Positions 45,069-55,835 of a DNA stretch of 64,000 nt are shown one piece after another (the stretch's first letter is position 1; each line of letters begins with the position of its first letter). Below the pieces are notes generated by a model, which was not told the DNA's origin, did not search any database, and was given only the letters and a program-made list of their open reading frames with translations. The DNA comes from JAODBJ01 sp963782465 (GTDB lineage: Bacteria > Actinomycetota > Acidimicrobiia > IMCC26256 > PALSA-610). Location of the stretch: contig CAWAJR010000002.1 in the NCBI GenBank assembly GCA_963782465.1, positions 565,417 through 629,416 of the forward strand. Direction: 5' to 3'. The position numbers were made by a program, and so were the translations under genes.

Positions 45069-45614
45069 GTGCCCGCCGATGTCATCGTGTTGAACGGGTT
45101 CTCCAGCGCGGGCAAAACGTCGATCGCGCGGGCGTTGCAGTCGCTCCTCGCCGAACCGTTCTTGACGTTCGGGATCGACACCCTTCTCCTCGCCCTGCCG
45201 TTCGTGGCCGAGAACGAACCTTTCGGCATCGAGTTCTTCTCCGACGGTCGCGTCGTCGCCGGTGAGGAGTTCCGCCGTATCGAGCGCACCTGGTACGAAG
45301 CGCTCGCCACCATCGCGCGCTCGGGCACCGGCCTGATCATCGACGAGGTGTTCCTCGGGGGCGGCGCGTCACAAGCACGGCTGCGCGCGGCGCTCGACGG
45401 CCTCGACGTGATGTGGGTCGGCGTCGATTGCGACGTCGACGTCGCCATGGCGCGAGAACGCGCGCGCGGTGATCGCGTTCAGGGGATGGTCGCCGTGCAG
45501 AAGAGCCTCGTGCACGAGGGCGTGGAGTACGACCTGCGCGTCGACACGACCGCGACGGCGGCGGCCGACTGCGCGGCGCTGATCGTTGCGCATCGTGACC
45601 GGGCACGGTCGTGA
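45069..45614 (+). CDS. Chloramphenicol phosphotransferase-like kinase
   Basis: 181-residue P-loop protein. VIVLNGFSSAGKTSIARALQ is the Walker A with the NGxSSxGK form typical of the CPT family. LTFGIDTLLLALP holds the acidic active-site residue, and LIIDEVFLGGG and VDCDVDVAMARERARGDR follow. CPT proteins phosphorylate hydroxyls of small molecules or antibiotics. Start GTG at 45069. It may confer modest drug resistance or have another small-molecule substrate; nothing nearby decides. Confidence 0.8.
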   Translation: MPADVIVLNGFSSAGKTSIARALQSLLAEPFLTFGIDTLLLALPFVAENEPFGIEFFSDGRVVAGEEFRRIERTWYEALATIARSGTGLIIDEVFLGGGASQARLRAALDGLDVMWVGVDCDVDVAMARERARGDRVQGMVAVQKSLVHEGVEYDLRVDTTATAAADCAALIVAHRDRARS

Positions 45615-45756
45615 AGTCGCGCCCGCGCCAGTTCTTTCCTTTACCGAATCTTTGCCAATTCCCGTTGGGTTTCGCGGTTCGGATCGCTGTGTTCGCGATC
45701 GAACGTCCGTAGGATCCCCGCTCGACAGTCGCCGGTCGCGACGCGAAGGACGGGAC

Positions 45757-47526
45757 ATGGTTCGCAAGGTGATGATCGGCGCAGTCGTTGCCGCGGTCAT
45801 GACGCTCGGCTCGATTCCCGCGGCGAGTGCCGCAACGACGTACTCGCTGCTGCTCCCGCAGGCGACGGCGTTCTCGATGCTCGGCCATTCCTGTGGCGGC
45901 ATCCAGGAACAGGCGTTCACGACCGGGTTCGATCCCACCAGCGGCTACCCGACCGGCGCCGTGTACGTGCAGACCCGCTGTGGTGGCAGCGGGCGCGGCG
46001 GCGGCTACCACACCACGACCTACTCGGCGTGGGCCGCGGCGACATGGGACTTCACCGGCACCGTCGTGTCGTCTTCGACACTCGCGACCGCACCGGCCGT
46101 CGACCCAGCCTTCTCCGCGTTCGACGCGAGCGGCAACGAGGTCTTCAACCAGCTGTCGGCGGTCAACGTGCTGCCGGAGAACTGCACCGTCGGCAACACC
46201 ACCTATTGCACGTACCGTGCCTCTCTCACGCTCGACCCGGCCTTCGTCGCGCCACCTCGCGTGACCGGGCTGACGTTGTCGAGCGGCCCCGCCGCCGGCG
46301 GTACGAGCGTGACGATCACCGGTACCGGCTTCACCGGCGCGACGGCCGTGAACTTCGGTGCGACCCCCGCGACGAGTTACACGGTCGACTCCGACACGTC
46401 GATCACCGCGGTTTCGCCCGCCGGGTCGAGCGGCACGGTCGACGTGACCGTCACGACCGCGGGTGGCACCAGCGCGTCGAGCGCGAGCGACCAGTTCACC
46501 TTCTTCGCCCAGCCGACCGTCACCGGTGTCTCGCCGGCGTCGGGCCCGGTCACCGGTTGGACGCCGGTGACGATCACCGGGACGGGGTTCACCGGCGCGA
46601 CGTCGGTGCGCTTCGGCGGCACCCAGTGGTACGACTTCACGGTCGATTCCGACACGTCGATCACCGCGACGTCGCCGCCCGCCGAAGCGGCCGACACGGT
46701 GCACGTCACCGTGACGACACTCGGCGGCACGAGCACGACGAGTAGCGCCGACCGGTTCACGTACACACCCGGGCCGGCATGCGGCACCGTGTGCGTTTCC
46801 GTCGGCGACACCACGATGCTCGAAGGCGACACCGGCACCCGGAAGATGACGTTCGCGGTGACGCTGTCGCAGCCGCAAACATCGGCCGTGACGGTGCAGT
46901 ACGACGTCGCGTCGCTGACCGCGACCGGCGGGCCGGCGGCCGGTACCGGCGTCGACTTCCAGACCGGGTCCGGGACGTTGAAGTTCACGCCGAGCGCGAA
47001 GACCGGTCTCACGCCGGTCGCGCAGACCGTTTCCGTTCCCGTGTACGGCGACACCGCGATCGAAGCCGACGAGACGTTCAACGTCACGCTGTCGAACCCG
47101 AGCGGCGCCAACCTCGGCCGGTCGACCGCCACCGCGACGATCGTCAACGACGACCCGTCGACGGGTGTGACGCTCGGCGTCGGTGACGCGTCGATCGCCC
47201 CCGCGACGAGCGGCAAGCAGACGCTGAAACTTCCGGTGACCTTGTCGGCCGCGGCGAGCGGCACGACCGCGGTCGCGTACACGATCACGCCCGCTACCGC
47301 GGCCTACAGCAAGAAAGCCGCGGGCGGCGGCGCGTACGGCGGGAAGACGAGCGGCACGGTCAGCTTCGCCGCGGGAAGCACACTGAAGACGATCAACGTC
47401 CCGATCTGGCCGAGCGCCGGGTCGAGCACCGACCAAACGTTCACGGTCACCCTGTCCGGCCTGAGCGGCAACGGCGTCACCCTGCTGCGCGACACCGGCA
47501 CCGGCACCATCCTCGCCAACCAGTAA
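45757..47526 (+). CDS. Secreted IPT/TIG and Calx-beta domain protein
   Basis: 589 residues. A signal peptide (IGAVVAAVMTLGSIPAASA) and an N-terminal Cys-containing domain are followed by two IPT/TIG beta-sandwiches starting PPRVTGLTLSSGP and QPTVTGVSPASGP, one Calx-beta domain (SVGDTTMLEGDTGTRKMTF to NVTLSNPSGANLG), and a C-terminal second Calx-beta-like unit (SIAPATSGKQTLKLPV to GTGTILANQ). It would be an extracellular adhesive or calcium-binding protein. The part from 46101 onwards is duplicated at 53515-54703. Confidence 0.83.
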   Translation: MVRKVMIGAVVAAVMTLGSIPAASAATTYSLLLPQATAFSMLGHSCGGIQEQAFTTGFDPTSGYPTGAVYVQTRCGGSGRGGGYHTTTYSAWAAATWDFTGTVVSSSTLATAPAVDPAFSAFDASGNEVFNQLSAVNVLPENCTVGNTTYCTYRASLTLDPAFVAPPRVTGLTLSSGPAAGGTSVTITGTGFTGATAVNFGATPATSYTVDSDTSITAVSPAGSSGTVDVTVTTAGGTSASSASDQFTFFAQPTVTGVSPASGPVTGWTPVTITGTGFTGATSVRFGGTQWYDFTVDSDTSITATSPPAEAADTVHVTVTTLGGTSTTSSADRFTYTPGPACGTVCVSVGDTTMLEGDTGTRKMTFAVTLSQPQTSAVTVQYDVASLTATGGPAAGTGVDFQTGSGTLKFTPSAKTGLTPVAQTVSVPVYGDTAIEADETFNVTLSNPSGANLGRSTATATIVNDDPSTGVTLGVGDASIAPATSGKQTLKLPVTLSAAASGTTAVAYTITPATAAYSKKAAGGGAYGGKTSGTVSFAAGSTLKTINVPIWPSAGSSTDQTFTVTLSGLSGNGVTLLRDTGTGTILANQ

Positions 47527-47620
47527 GGCAGTGCCTCGTCAACGGGCGTGTCACGAAACGCCTGCCATCGATGTCTTTCAGCGCATCGGGGTAGCGCACA
47601 CCGCGGGCGCCGTTGTCACG

Positions 47621-49269
47621 TCACCTGCTCATTGCGTGACAGCCGGGGAGCGCCACTGATTGGGCCGAGGAGGCGACGATGACGTCGCCGTCGACGCAGG
47701 TGGCCGCGATCGCGAGTCCGGTCTGGCGCGCAACCGTTCGGCTGTTGCGAGTTTGGACGACCGAAGGCTGCACGACGACCAGGCCGCGATCAGCGCGCAC
47801 GACATCTCCCACATGACGCATTTGGTCGAGATACCGCCCGTTGCGCGCCAACGTCGTCGCCACAACCGGTTCGGGAAGCATGTAGGCAGTGTGACCGCTG
47901 TAGAACCAGAACCCGCTCGGTTCGTTCGTGAAGACCGTCGTCGAGGCCGGCAGCGTTCGGTATCTCGATCGCAACCGCGACTGATGTTGCGCGAGCGCCG
48001 CACGACGAAGCGTGGCGTTCGCGGAGTGCACACGAGCAAGTCCCGGCACGGTCAGAACGAGCGCAATCGCTACTCCCGCGGCACTGAGCAGGTTGCGTCG
48101 CGGCGCCGCACAGGCGTCGACCGCCGTTGAACCGATACCGAGGAGCGCGAGGTACACGAACGGCTGCGCCGGCGCGAGCACCCGCTGGTCAGACGGCGTA
48201 GTCGCGTCGAACAGAACCTGCGTGACGAACAGGACGGCGAAGAACGAGGGAGCGCCGAGGGCGAGCGCCCGGAGCACGACGTCGCGGGTACACGTGCCCA
48301 GGCGTCGGCCGAAGAGTCGCTCCTGCGCAGTCCTGGAAACGACGACGAAGATCGGTCCTCCGAGCACAAGGATCGCGATGATCGTCTGGAGGGCCAACGG
48401 AGCCTTCGACAGCCGGAACCACGACGCCGTCACGTACACGGCGACCCGGAGATGCACTTGACCGGGATGCCAGGCAACCTGCCTTGCCGCGCTCGCGGCC
48501 GAAACCACGTGGTTCACCGCAGTCCACACAATCAGCGACGCGGGTGCAGCAGCGAACAGCGTCACCGCAAGGCGCCAACGCCGTCGGTCGGTGAGCAAGA
48601 GACCTCCGCCTACGACAAGCGCGCCCGCCACCCCGATATAGCGGGTAAGGACGGCGAGCACGATGCAGAGGACGGCGAGCGTCGAACCGGCGCGCTGTCG
48701 GTTCACGACCAAGAGCACACACCAGCGGCGACAACAGAAAGAACGGGATGAAGAGTGCTTCGGACACGACGAACCCGGTCACGCCGAGCAGGTTCATCGG
48801 GAGCCTGTGAACGACGACCTGAGCCGGTCCGAAGCAACAAATGAGCACGGCAACAATGAGTGCAACGATCCGAGCAACCGGACGCTTCGCGACGATGGCC
48901 GCGGCGATCGCCGCGATGATCAAGACAGACGCCATCAGCGCAACGAGGTTCAGCAGCCGCGCGGCGTCGAGCGCCGACCACGATGTCAGCCCGGAGACGA
49001 GTGCGATTGCAGCTGGGTACAGCGGTCCGAACTCCTCGAACGGCTGGCGGTCCCCGAACTGGAGTTGCGACGTCGGACTACGCCGCGTCGTCTCGACCGC
49101 CAGTGCTGTTGTCAGGCCTTTCCCGTCGCGCAGGTTCTCGGCGGCCGAGAGGTACGCGGAGCTGTCAGTGATCGCAGCCGTCTGCCCCCCCCCGCCAGAG
49201 GATTGCACTGCCGAAGACGCCCGTCAGCAGCACGACGAGCACGAGCAGCCACGCGGCCCGCTCACGCAC
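47621..49269 (-). pseudogene. GT39/ArnT-like membrane glycosyltransferase, two frame breaks
   Basis: Three frames together make about 550 residues of a polytopic glycosyltransferase. GTG 49269 starts VRERAAWLLVLVVLLTGVFGSAILWRGG (first helix). SSAYLSAAENLRDGKG and GPLYPAAIALVSGL belong to the luminal loop. EALFIPFFLLSPLVC continues into LLVVNRQRAGSTLAVL in another frame, and the C-terminal part runs to 47621. Break 1 is a run of nine C at 49185-49193. Break 2 is near 48706-48716 at a GTGTGTG tract. Either a recently broken gene or indel errors in the sequence. Confidence 0.72.
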
Positions 49270-49798
49270 CTGTCCGACCTCGACTTTCAACTTCGGCCGG
49301 TCGCGGGCACCACCCGCTCCAGCAACCAGCCACGTGCACGACAGCCATCGTAAGCTCTGCGCCCGTCGCGGCGGAGCGCCGCTCGGCCGGACGACGCACG
49401 CCAGATTCACGTCGCCTCGCGGCGAAGGATTCGGTTCGCGGGCCGGGCCACTGCAGCCGCACTGGCCGACCGTTCGGCTGCACGGCGCCCGGGTCGCGCA
49501 GCCCGACGGGGCATCCCGAGCGCGTTGCAACGTGGCTCGTCGCGACGATTGTGGCGCGCCGGCCGGGCGTATACCGCCTCGACAACGTGCGTGTCCGCTA
49601 CCACTCGCACTGGCGGCACCGCACCGTCGCGGGTAACGCGTCGATGTGCGTGCTCGTCTACCCGCCGTACCGCAAACAGGCGCTGCTGCGAGCGCTCGAC
49701 GAATACAGCCGAAGCGCGTTCCACGATCCCTCGACGCTCGACCCGCTCGTCGCGAAATACGAACAGTGCAAGAACGCGCCCTGACTCGACGTTCGTCC
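49270..49798. other. Region without a supportable intact gene
   Basis: About 260 bp (49270-49529) show nothing on either strand. From about 49530 the plus strand reads RPGVYRLDNVRVRYHSHW and CVLVYPPYRKQALLRALDEYS, ending at a stop at 49784. This has natural amino-acid composition and may be the C-terminal end of an unidentified gene, whose upstream part is missing. Directly after it comes the alpha/beta hydrolase remnant. Confidence 0.35.
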
Positions 49799-50363
49799 GC
49801 TTCCGTCAACCGCTCGGGCGTCGCGTGCGGGGTCGCGACCCTAACGTTCGACCGGCGGGTGGAAGGTGAATCGACCGGAAGCGAATACGGCATCACGCTC
49901 GACCTGCTGTCGGCCGACGTTGTCGCGTGGGTCTCCCGGCTGCGGGCACAGCCCGGCGATCCGGCCCGAAGCGATCGCGTTGTGGGGCCACAGCCAAGCA
50001 GAATGGGTTGTCGCCGGTGCGGCCGCGCGCGACCCGTCGATCCGCGGTTGGTCGCGGTCGCTCCCTCGGCCCGAGCAGATGGACTACGTCGTCGCGAACC
50101 ACATGCGCGAGGCCGGCTACGCCCAGCGTGCACTCGACGAAGCCCAGGCGCTACGGCACTTCGCCCTCGAATGGGAGCGAGGTGAACGCCCGACCGCCCA
50201 CCTGTCGGCGCGCATCGAGCATGCGAAGGCGCACCCATGGTTCGACCTCGCGTACGTGACGGCGCCTCTCGAGCGTGAACGACTCGTAGAACGAGCGTGG
50301 TCGGAGCAAATACCGATGACGATGAACGAGGCGACACCGGCAGCGGTGCAAACAGGACACTGA
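49799..50363 (+). pseudogene. Alpha/beta hydrolase fragment with frame break
   Basis: SGVACGVATLTFDRRVEGES and LDLLSADVVAWVSRLRAQPG lie in one frame. RPEAIALWGHSQAEWVVAGAAARDPS (nucleophile Ser in GHSQ), then DYVVANHMREAGYAQRALDEA and HPWFDLAYVTAPL in another, joined near 49960. The order is that of peptidase S9/BAAT-like hydrolases, but the oxyanion-loop N-terminus and the His-bearing C-terminus are absent. A one-base insertion (CCCGGC-G-ATCC) explains the break. Non-functional remnant. Confidence 0.65.
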
Positions 50364-50557
50364 TCCACACGCGGGCGGGTGTCTCCTCGAACCGGCGGGC
50401 ATCGCGAGGTCTGGTCATCATCACACGCGAACTCCAACCGACCCGAACGATCTGACCATGCAACACGCTCGCGATCTCATCGTCGCCCCGACGCGTACCC
50501 CTGCCTACGCGACGACTCGGAACTCCCACTTCGATTGATGCCGGGCTTGTGGCCGGT

Positions 50558-53028
50558 TCAGCCCAGGTTGAGCTCGACTGCGTTGTAGCCGTCGAGATTG
50601 TCCGGCCCGCAGTGCTTCCACTTCGACAGTGTCGCGTTCTCGACGTAGCCCGTCGGGATGTCGTTCAGCTGCTGGTTGAGGCCCTCGCACACGACGATCC
50701 CGTCGAACGCGAGGTTGTACTGCAACGCGTTGTAGCCGGCATAGTTGTTCGCACCACACCCGGCGCGATTCGAGAATTGTGCCGTGATCACATAGCCCGG
50801 CGGGATGACGTTCAACTGCTGGCCCGCACCCTCGCACACCACCATGCCGTTGTACGCGAGATTCACGCGCAACGCGTTGTAGCCGGCGGTGTTGTTCGAA
50901 CCGCACCCGGCCCGGTTCGAGAACTGCTGGGTGATCACGTAGCCGGGGGGGATGTCGCTCAACTGCTGACCCGCGCCTTCGCACACGACAACGCCGTCGA
51001 ACGGAACGGCGTCGACCTGGGTGTACTGGAGCGCGTTGTAACCGACGTCGTTGATCGCACCACACCCGGCGCGATTCGAGAACTGCGCGGTGATCACGTA
51101 GCCGGGTGGGATATCACTCAACTGCTGGCCCGCCCCCTCGCACACCACCATCCCGTCGAACGCAACGTTGAACTGCAACGCGTTGTAACCAAAGCTGTCG
51201 ACGCCGCAGCCCTTCCGGCCCGACAACTGCTTCGTGATCACAAAACCCGGCGGGATATCGCTCAACTGCTGGCCTGCACCCTCGCACACCACCACCCCAT
51301 CGAACGCAACGTTGAACTGCAACGCGTCGTAGCCAAAGCTGTCGACGCCGCAGCCCTTCCGGCCCGACAACTGCTTCGTGATCACGTAACCCAGCGGGAT
51401 ATCGCTCAACTGCTGGCCTGCACCCTCGCACACCACCATCCCGTCGAACGCGAGCCGGAACTGCAACGCGTTGTAACCCTGCAGGTTGTTCGACCCGCAA
51501 CCGGCATGGTCGGCCAACTGTTTCGTGATCACATAACCGGGCGGGATAACGCTCAGCTGCTGGCCCGCACCCTCGCACACCACCATCCCGTCGAACGCCA
51601 GCCGGAACTGCAACGCGTTGAAACCCTGCAGGTTGTTCGACCCGCACCCGGCATGGTCGGCCAACTGTTTCGTGATCACATAACCCGACGGAACGGCCGC
51701 CGGCTGGCCGGCACCGGCGCAGATGATGATCGACTTGCCGCTCGCCGAGCCGCCGACCGTCAGCGTGAAGGTCCAGGTGCCGGCGTGGTTCGCGGCGTCG
51801 GACGCGTTACCACTCACGGCATACGTGCCTGCCGGGAGCGTCGATGGCGCGACGATGGCGCCACTCGACTTCACGACGACCTGCGTGCTCGCGCCGGACG
51901 CGTTCTCGGTGTACTTGACCTTGCCGGTCGCGCCCGCGACGGAGAGGGACGCCTTGTAGCCGTCCCCCTGCCTGACCGTGGCCGTCACCGGCGCCCCTTG
52001 GGTGAGCACGCCACTCGCAACCGACGGGATCGTGGTCGCGATCCCGACCGGAAGCGCGCCGACCGCGACCGTGTCGACGACGGTGCCTGTCGCCACGTCG
52101 ATGACTGAAGTGTTGTTCGACGCCGAGTTGGTGACGTACGCGCGCGAACCATCGGGCGCGAACGCGATGCCCTGCGGCTCGTTCCCCACCGCGATCGTGC
52201 CGGTCACCGTGTTGCTCGACACGTCGATCACCGACACGCTGCCGGCGACACCCGAGTCGACCACGTACGCGAGACCGCCATCGGGCGTGACCGCCGCCGC
52301 CAGCGGGTCGCCACCAACGGTGATGGTGTCGACGACGGTATTCGTCGCGGTTGCGACCACCGAAACGCTGCCGTCGCCGGCGTTGGGGACGTAGATGTAC
52401 GCGCCGTCGGGCGCCGCCGCGGGCGGATACGGGCTCAGCCCGACCGGCACCGTCGCGACAACCGCGTTCGACGCGGTACTGATCACCGAGACCGTGCTGT
52501 CACCCACGTTCGAGACGTACACCGCGGCTCCGTCGGGCGTCACCACGACGCCAACCGGCTCGTTACCTACGGGGATCGTCGTTGTGACCGTGTTCGTGGT
52601 CGTGTCGATCACCGCGACGGCGTTGCTCAACGTCGAGACGTAGACGAACCGACCGTCCGGCGTGACGGCCAGCCCGTCCGGGCCACCCGGGAGCGGCACC
52701 GTCGCTACCACGGCGTTCGTGGCGGTCGCCACCACCGACACGGTAGGTGGAGCCAAACCGAGGATGCCTTGGTCGGCCACGTACACGAACGCACCGTTGG
52801 GAGTCGGTGCGACCGCCCGAGGCAAGAAACCGACCGGCACCGTCGCCACGACGGTGCCTGCCGCGAGGTCGATCACCGACAGGGTGTTGTCGTTGTAGTT
52901 CGTCACGTACGCGGCCGGTGACCCGATGGTTGCGGAGGCCGGCCCGCGACAACCGCCGCCGCCGCGGTCAACACCGGCACGAAGAGCGCCGCGGCCAACC
53001 CGACCGAACCGATCCGAACTGCGCGCAC
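50558..53028 (-). CDS. Exported YVTN beta-propeller protein with eight Cys-bearing repeats
   Basis: About 820 residues. GTG at 53028 has a GAGGAAG site and encodes a signal peptide (VGLAAALFVPVLTAAAAVVAG), but the frame changes near 52942, where one C seems missing from a CCC run. The main frame then starts with SATIGSPAAYVTNYNDNTLSV. Seven YVTN-type propeller blades (VSVVATATNAVVATVPL and so on, about 42 residues each) are followed by an Ig-like domain (VTATVRQGDGYKASLSV). Eight C-terminal repeats of 45-53 residues follow, each with VCEGAGQQL and a GCG cysteine. Probably a cell-surface binding protein. Confidence 0.8.
50561..51727 (-). repeat. Eight tandem 135-159-bp coding repeats
   Basis: Units in order of translation: 51727-51584, 51583-51437, 51436-51293, 51292-51149, 51148-50990, 50989-50843, 50842-50696 and 50695-50561. 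Each encodes VVCEGAGQQLSxIPPGYVIT, a hydrophobic helix-like part, a G-C-G turn and GYNALQFNxAFDG. The adjacent pair 51293-51436 and 51149-51292 is nearly identical, indicating recent expansion. The fifth unit has a 4-codon insert. Confidence 0.93.
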
Positions 53029-53170
53029 CGCTTCCTCTTCTCGCCGCCCGCCAAGTAGCCCCGGTAACCGTCACCAAGACCGCGAATGCGCGCTCGGCTG
53101 CGGCTGTTTAGCCCGGTTCGGTAGGTTTCGCAATCACGTCCGGACGCGCGATCGGAGCGCGTCGGCCCTG

Positions 53171-53404
53171 TCAATCGTTGCGGCGACCTGACCGGCGATC
53201 CGCGGCGGCGGGTCGGGGTGCAGGCTCCGGGCGGGCCCCGTCGTGCTCCGCCCGCCATTCCGACCAGTGGTCGGCCATCCCGATCGCGGTGATCGGGAAG
53301 ACCGGCGCCGCCAGGAGCGTGAAGCCGCCGGCTGTGCGGAGCAAGACGAAGGTGTAGACGGACGCGAGGACCACCGCGAACGCGCGAGCCTGCCAGCGGT
53401 GCTG
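53171..53404 (-). pseudogene. Small two-helix membrane protein fragment
   Basis: WQARAFAVVLASVYTFVLLR and TLLAAPVFPITAIGMADHW form two membrane segments, then a charged Pro-rich tail to the stop at 53171. It is fused in frame at 53404 to an ABC-ATPase fragment and has no start codon of its own at the N-terminus. It looks like the body of a small actinobacterial membrane protein that lost its first few residues. Confidence 0.55.
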
Positions 53405-53514
<110 letters not shown>

Positions 53515-53515
<1 letters not shown>

Positions 53516-54703
53516 GACCCAGCCTTCTCCGCGTTCGACGCGAGCGGCAACGAGGTCTTCAACCAGCTGTCGGCGGTCAACGTGCTGCCGGAGAACTGCA
53601 CCGTCGGCAACACGACCTATTGCACGTACCGTGCCTCTCTCACGCTCGACCCGGCCTTCGTCGCACCACCTCGCGTGACCGGGCTGACGTTGTCGAGCGG
53701 CCCCGCCGCCGGCGGTACGAGCGTGACGATCACCGGGACGGGGTTCACCGGCGCGACGTCGGTGCGCTTCGGCGGCACCCAGTGGTACGACTTCACGGTC
53801 GATTCCGACACGTCGATCACCGCGACGTCGCCGCCCGCCGAAGCGGCCGACACGGTGCACGTCACCGTGACGACACTCGGCGGCACGAGCACGACGAGTA
53901 GCGCCGACCGGTTCACGTACACACCCGGGCCGGCATGCGGCACCGTGTGCGTTTCCGTCGGCGACACCACGATGCTCGAAGGCGACACCGGCACCCGGAA
54001 GATGACGTTCGCGGTGACGCTGTCGCAGCCGCAAACATCGGCCGTGACGGTGCAGTACGACGTCGCGTCGCTGACCGCGACCGGCGGGCCGGCGGCCGGT
54101 ACCGGGGTCGACTTCCAGACCGGGTCCGGGACGTTGAAGTTCACGCCGAGCGCGAAGACCGGTCTCACGCCGGTCGCGCAGACCGTTTCCGTTCCCGTGT
54201 ACGGCGACACCGCGATCGAAGCCGACGAGACGTTCAACGTCACGCTGTCGAACCCGAGTGGCGCCAACCTCGGCCGGTCGACCGCCACCGCGACGATCGT
54301 CAACGACGACCCGTCGACGGGTGTGACGCTCGGCGTCGGTGACGCGTCGATCGCCCCCGCGACGAGCGGCAAGCAGACGCTGAAACTTCCGGTGACCTTG
54401 TCGGCCGCGGTGAGCGGCACGACCTCGGTCGCGTACACGATCACGCCCGCTACCGCGGCCTACAGCAAGAAAGCCGCGGGCGGCGGCGCGTACGGCGGGA
54501 AGACGAGCGGCACGGTCAGCTTCGCGGCGGGAAGCACACTGAAGACGATCAACGTCCCGATCTGGCCGAGCGCCGGGTCGAGCACCGACCAAACGTTCAC
54601 GGTCACCCTGTCCGGCCTGAGCGGCAACGGCGTCACCCTGCTGCGCGACACCGGCACCGGCACCATCCTCGCCAACCAGTAAGGCAGGGCCTCGTCAACG
54701 GGC
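53515..54703 (+). pseudogene. Truncated second copy of the IPT/Calx-beta gene
   Basis: 1189 bp almost identical to 46101-47547, with a handful of substitutions and one 258-bp in-frame deletion. The deletion runs between GACGATCACC repeats (46311 and 46569 in the first copy), so one IPT domain has been lost, leaving a hybrid IPT and both Calx-beta units. The signal peptide and N-terminal domain are absent; the frame is open upstream only because it runs antisense through the ABC fragment. Probably silent, but able to recombine with the intact copy. Confidence 0.85.
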
Positions 54704-54823
54704 TCGAGAACTACCAGCCGCAGACGAAACGCGGCCCGGAGCTCGACCACAACGACCCTGACCACCGCGAAGGTCTTCCGCGGCATGCAGCGCCGGTCGA
54801 CACGCGACGGTACGTTGAGAGCG

Positions 54824-55638
54824 ATGAAGGCCGCGGTGCGCAACCGGTACGGGCCGCCGGAGGTCGTGCGCGTCACTGACGTGCCGAAGCCCGTGCCCGG
54901 TCACACCGAGTTGCTCGTGCAGGTGCGCGCGACGACGGTGAACCGGACCGACCGCGGGTACCTGGCCGGGAAGCCTCCCATCGTTCGCCTCTTCTCGGGG
55001 CTCATCCGGCCACGCGTCGCGGTGCTCGGGAACGAGTTCGCGGGTGTCGTCGAAGCCGTCGGCGACGGCGTCACCGCCTTCGCTCCCGGCGACCGCGTCT
55101 TCGGCTACAGCGGGCGCACCTTCGGTGCGCACGCGGAGCACATGACGATTTCCGCAGACGGCGCGGTCGCGACAATGCCCGGTTCGACCTTCGAGGAGGC
55201 CGCTCCGAGCACTGAAGGTTCGCACTACGCGCTCGCGAACATCCGGGCCGCCAACATCGGTGCCACCAGCGAAGTCCTCATCTATGGGGCGACCGGTGCC
55301 ATCGGCTCCGCAGCGGTGCAGCTCGCGAAGTGTCTCGGAGCCTCCGTCACCGCCGTATGCCGCGGCGAGCACGTCGGGCTCGTGGCGAGCCTCGGCGCCG
55401 ACCGCGTCATCGACTACACGGCAGAAGATTTCACAGCCGATGGCGCCACCTACGATGTCGTGTTCGACGCCGTCGGCAAGACGTCGTTCGGGTCGTCGAG
55501 TACCTGCGGGAACGCATAGAGGCCGGTGAGTTCAGGCCCGTGATCGACCGGACATACGCACTTGACGACATCGTCGAGGCCTTCAGATATGTCGATACCG
55601 AGCAGAAGGTCGGCAACGTCGTCATCACGGTGCCATAG
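54824..55638 (+). pseudogene. NAD(P)-dependent quinone/alcohol reductase (MDR) with internal deletion
   Basis: MKAAVRNRYGPPEVVRVTDV at 54824 starts a zinc-free MDR enzyme. GNEFAGVVEAVGDGV, YGATGAIGSAAVQLAKCLGA (nucleotide-binding loop), DRVIDYTAEDF and YDVVFDAVGKTSFG follow in order. Then the frame changes near 55495 and VVEYLRERIEAGEFRPVIDR and YALDDIVEAFRYVDTEQKVGNVV finish in another frame. Roughly 60-80 codons expected between GKTSFG and LRERIEAG are missing. Substrate-binding part is lost, so inactive. Confidence 0.8.
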
Positions 55639-55835
55639 ACGTACGTGCCGCTCGAGTGTCGCGTGCAGCTCAGGCGACGCGCGTGGGCTTGTTCCGGCGG
55701 GAGCGGCCGACGCTCACGTTCGACCGAGCAGACTGGGACGAGGCGGGCCCAACACACCCCGCGTACCACGTCATCAGAACATCGGCTGCAGGCCCTGTCG
55801 TCGACGGGCGCTGGGCCAACCAATGGAGGTGCCAG

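Noticed and set aside
45337..47436. 699-residue minus-strand frame through the IPT/Calx-beta gene
   Set aside because: Shadow frame; the same shadow appears opposite the duplicate at 53171-54592.
50561..51727. CRISPR-like spacing of repeats
   Set aside because: The units are long, in frame, diverge in codons and have no spacers.
50549..52108. 519-residue plus-strand frame with regular repeats
   Set aside because: The periodicity is the antisense of the eight coding repeats of the propeller protein.
54704..54823. Fragment reading LENYQPQTKRGPELDHND after the second IPT copy
   Set aside because: Looks slightly protein-like, but too short to assign to any family.
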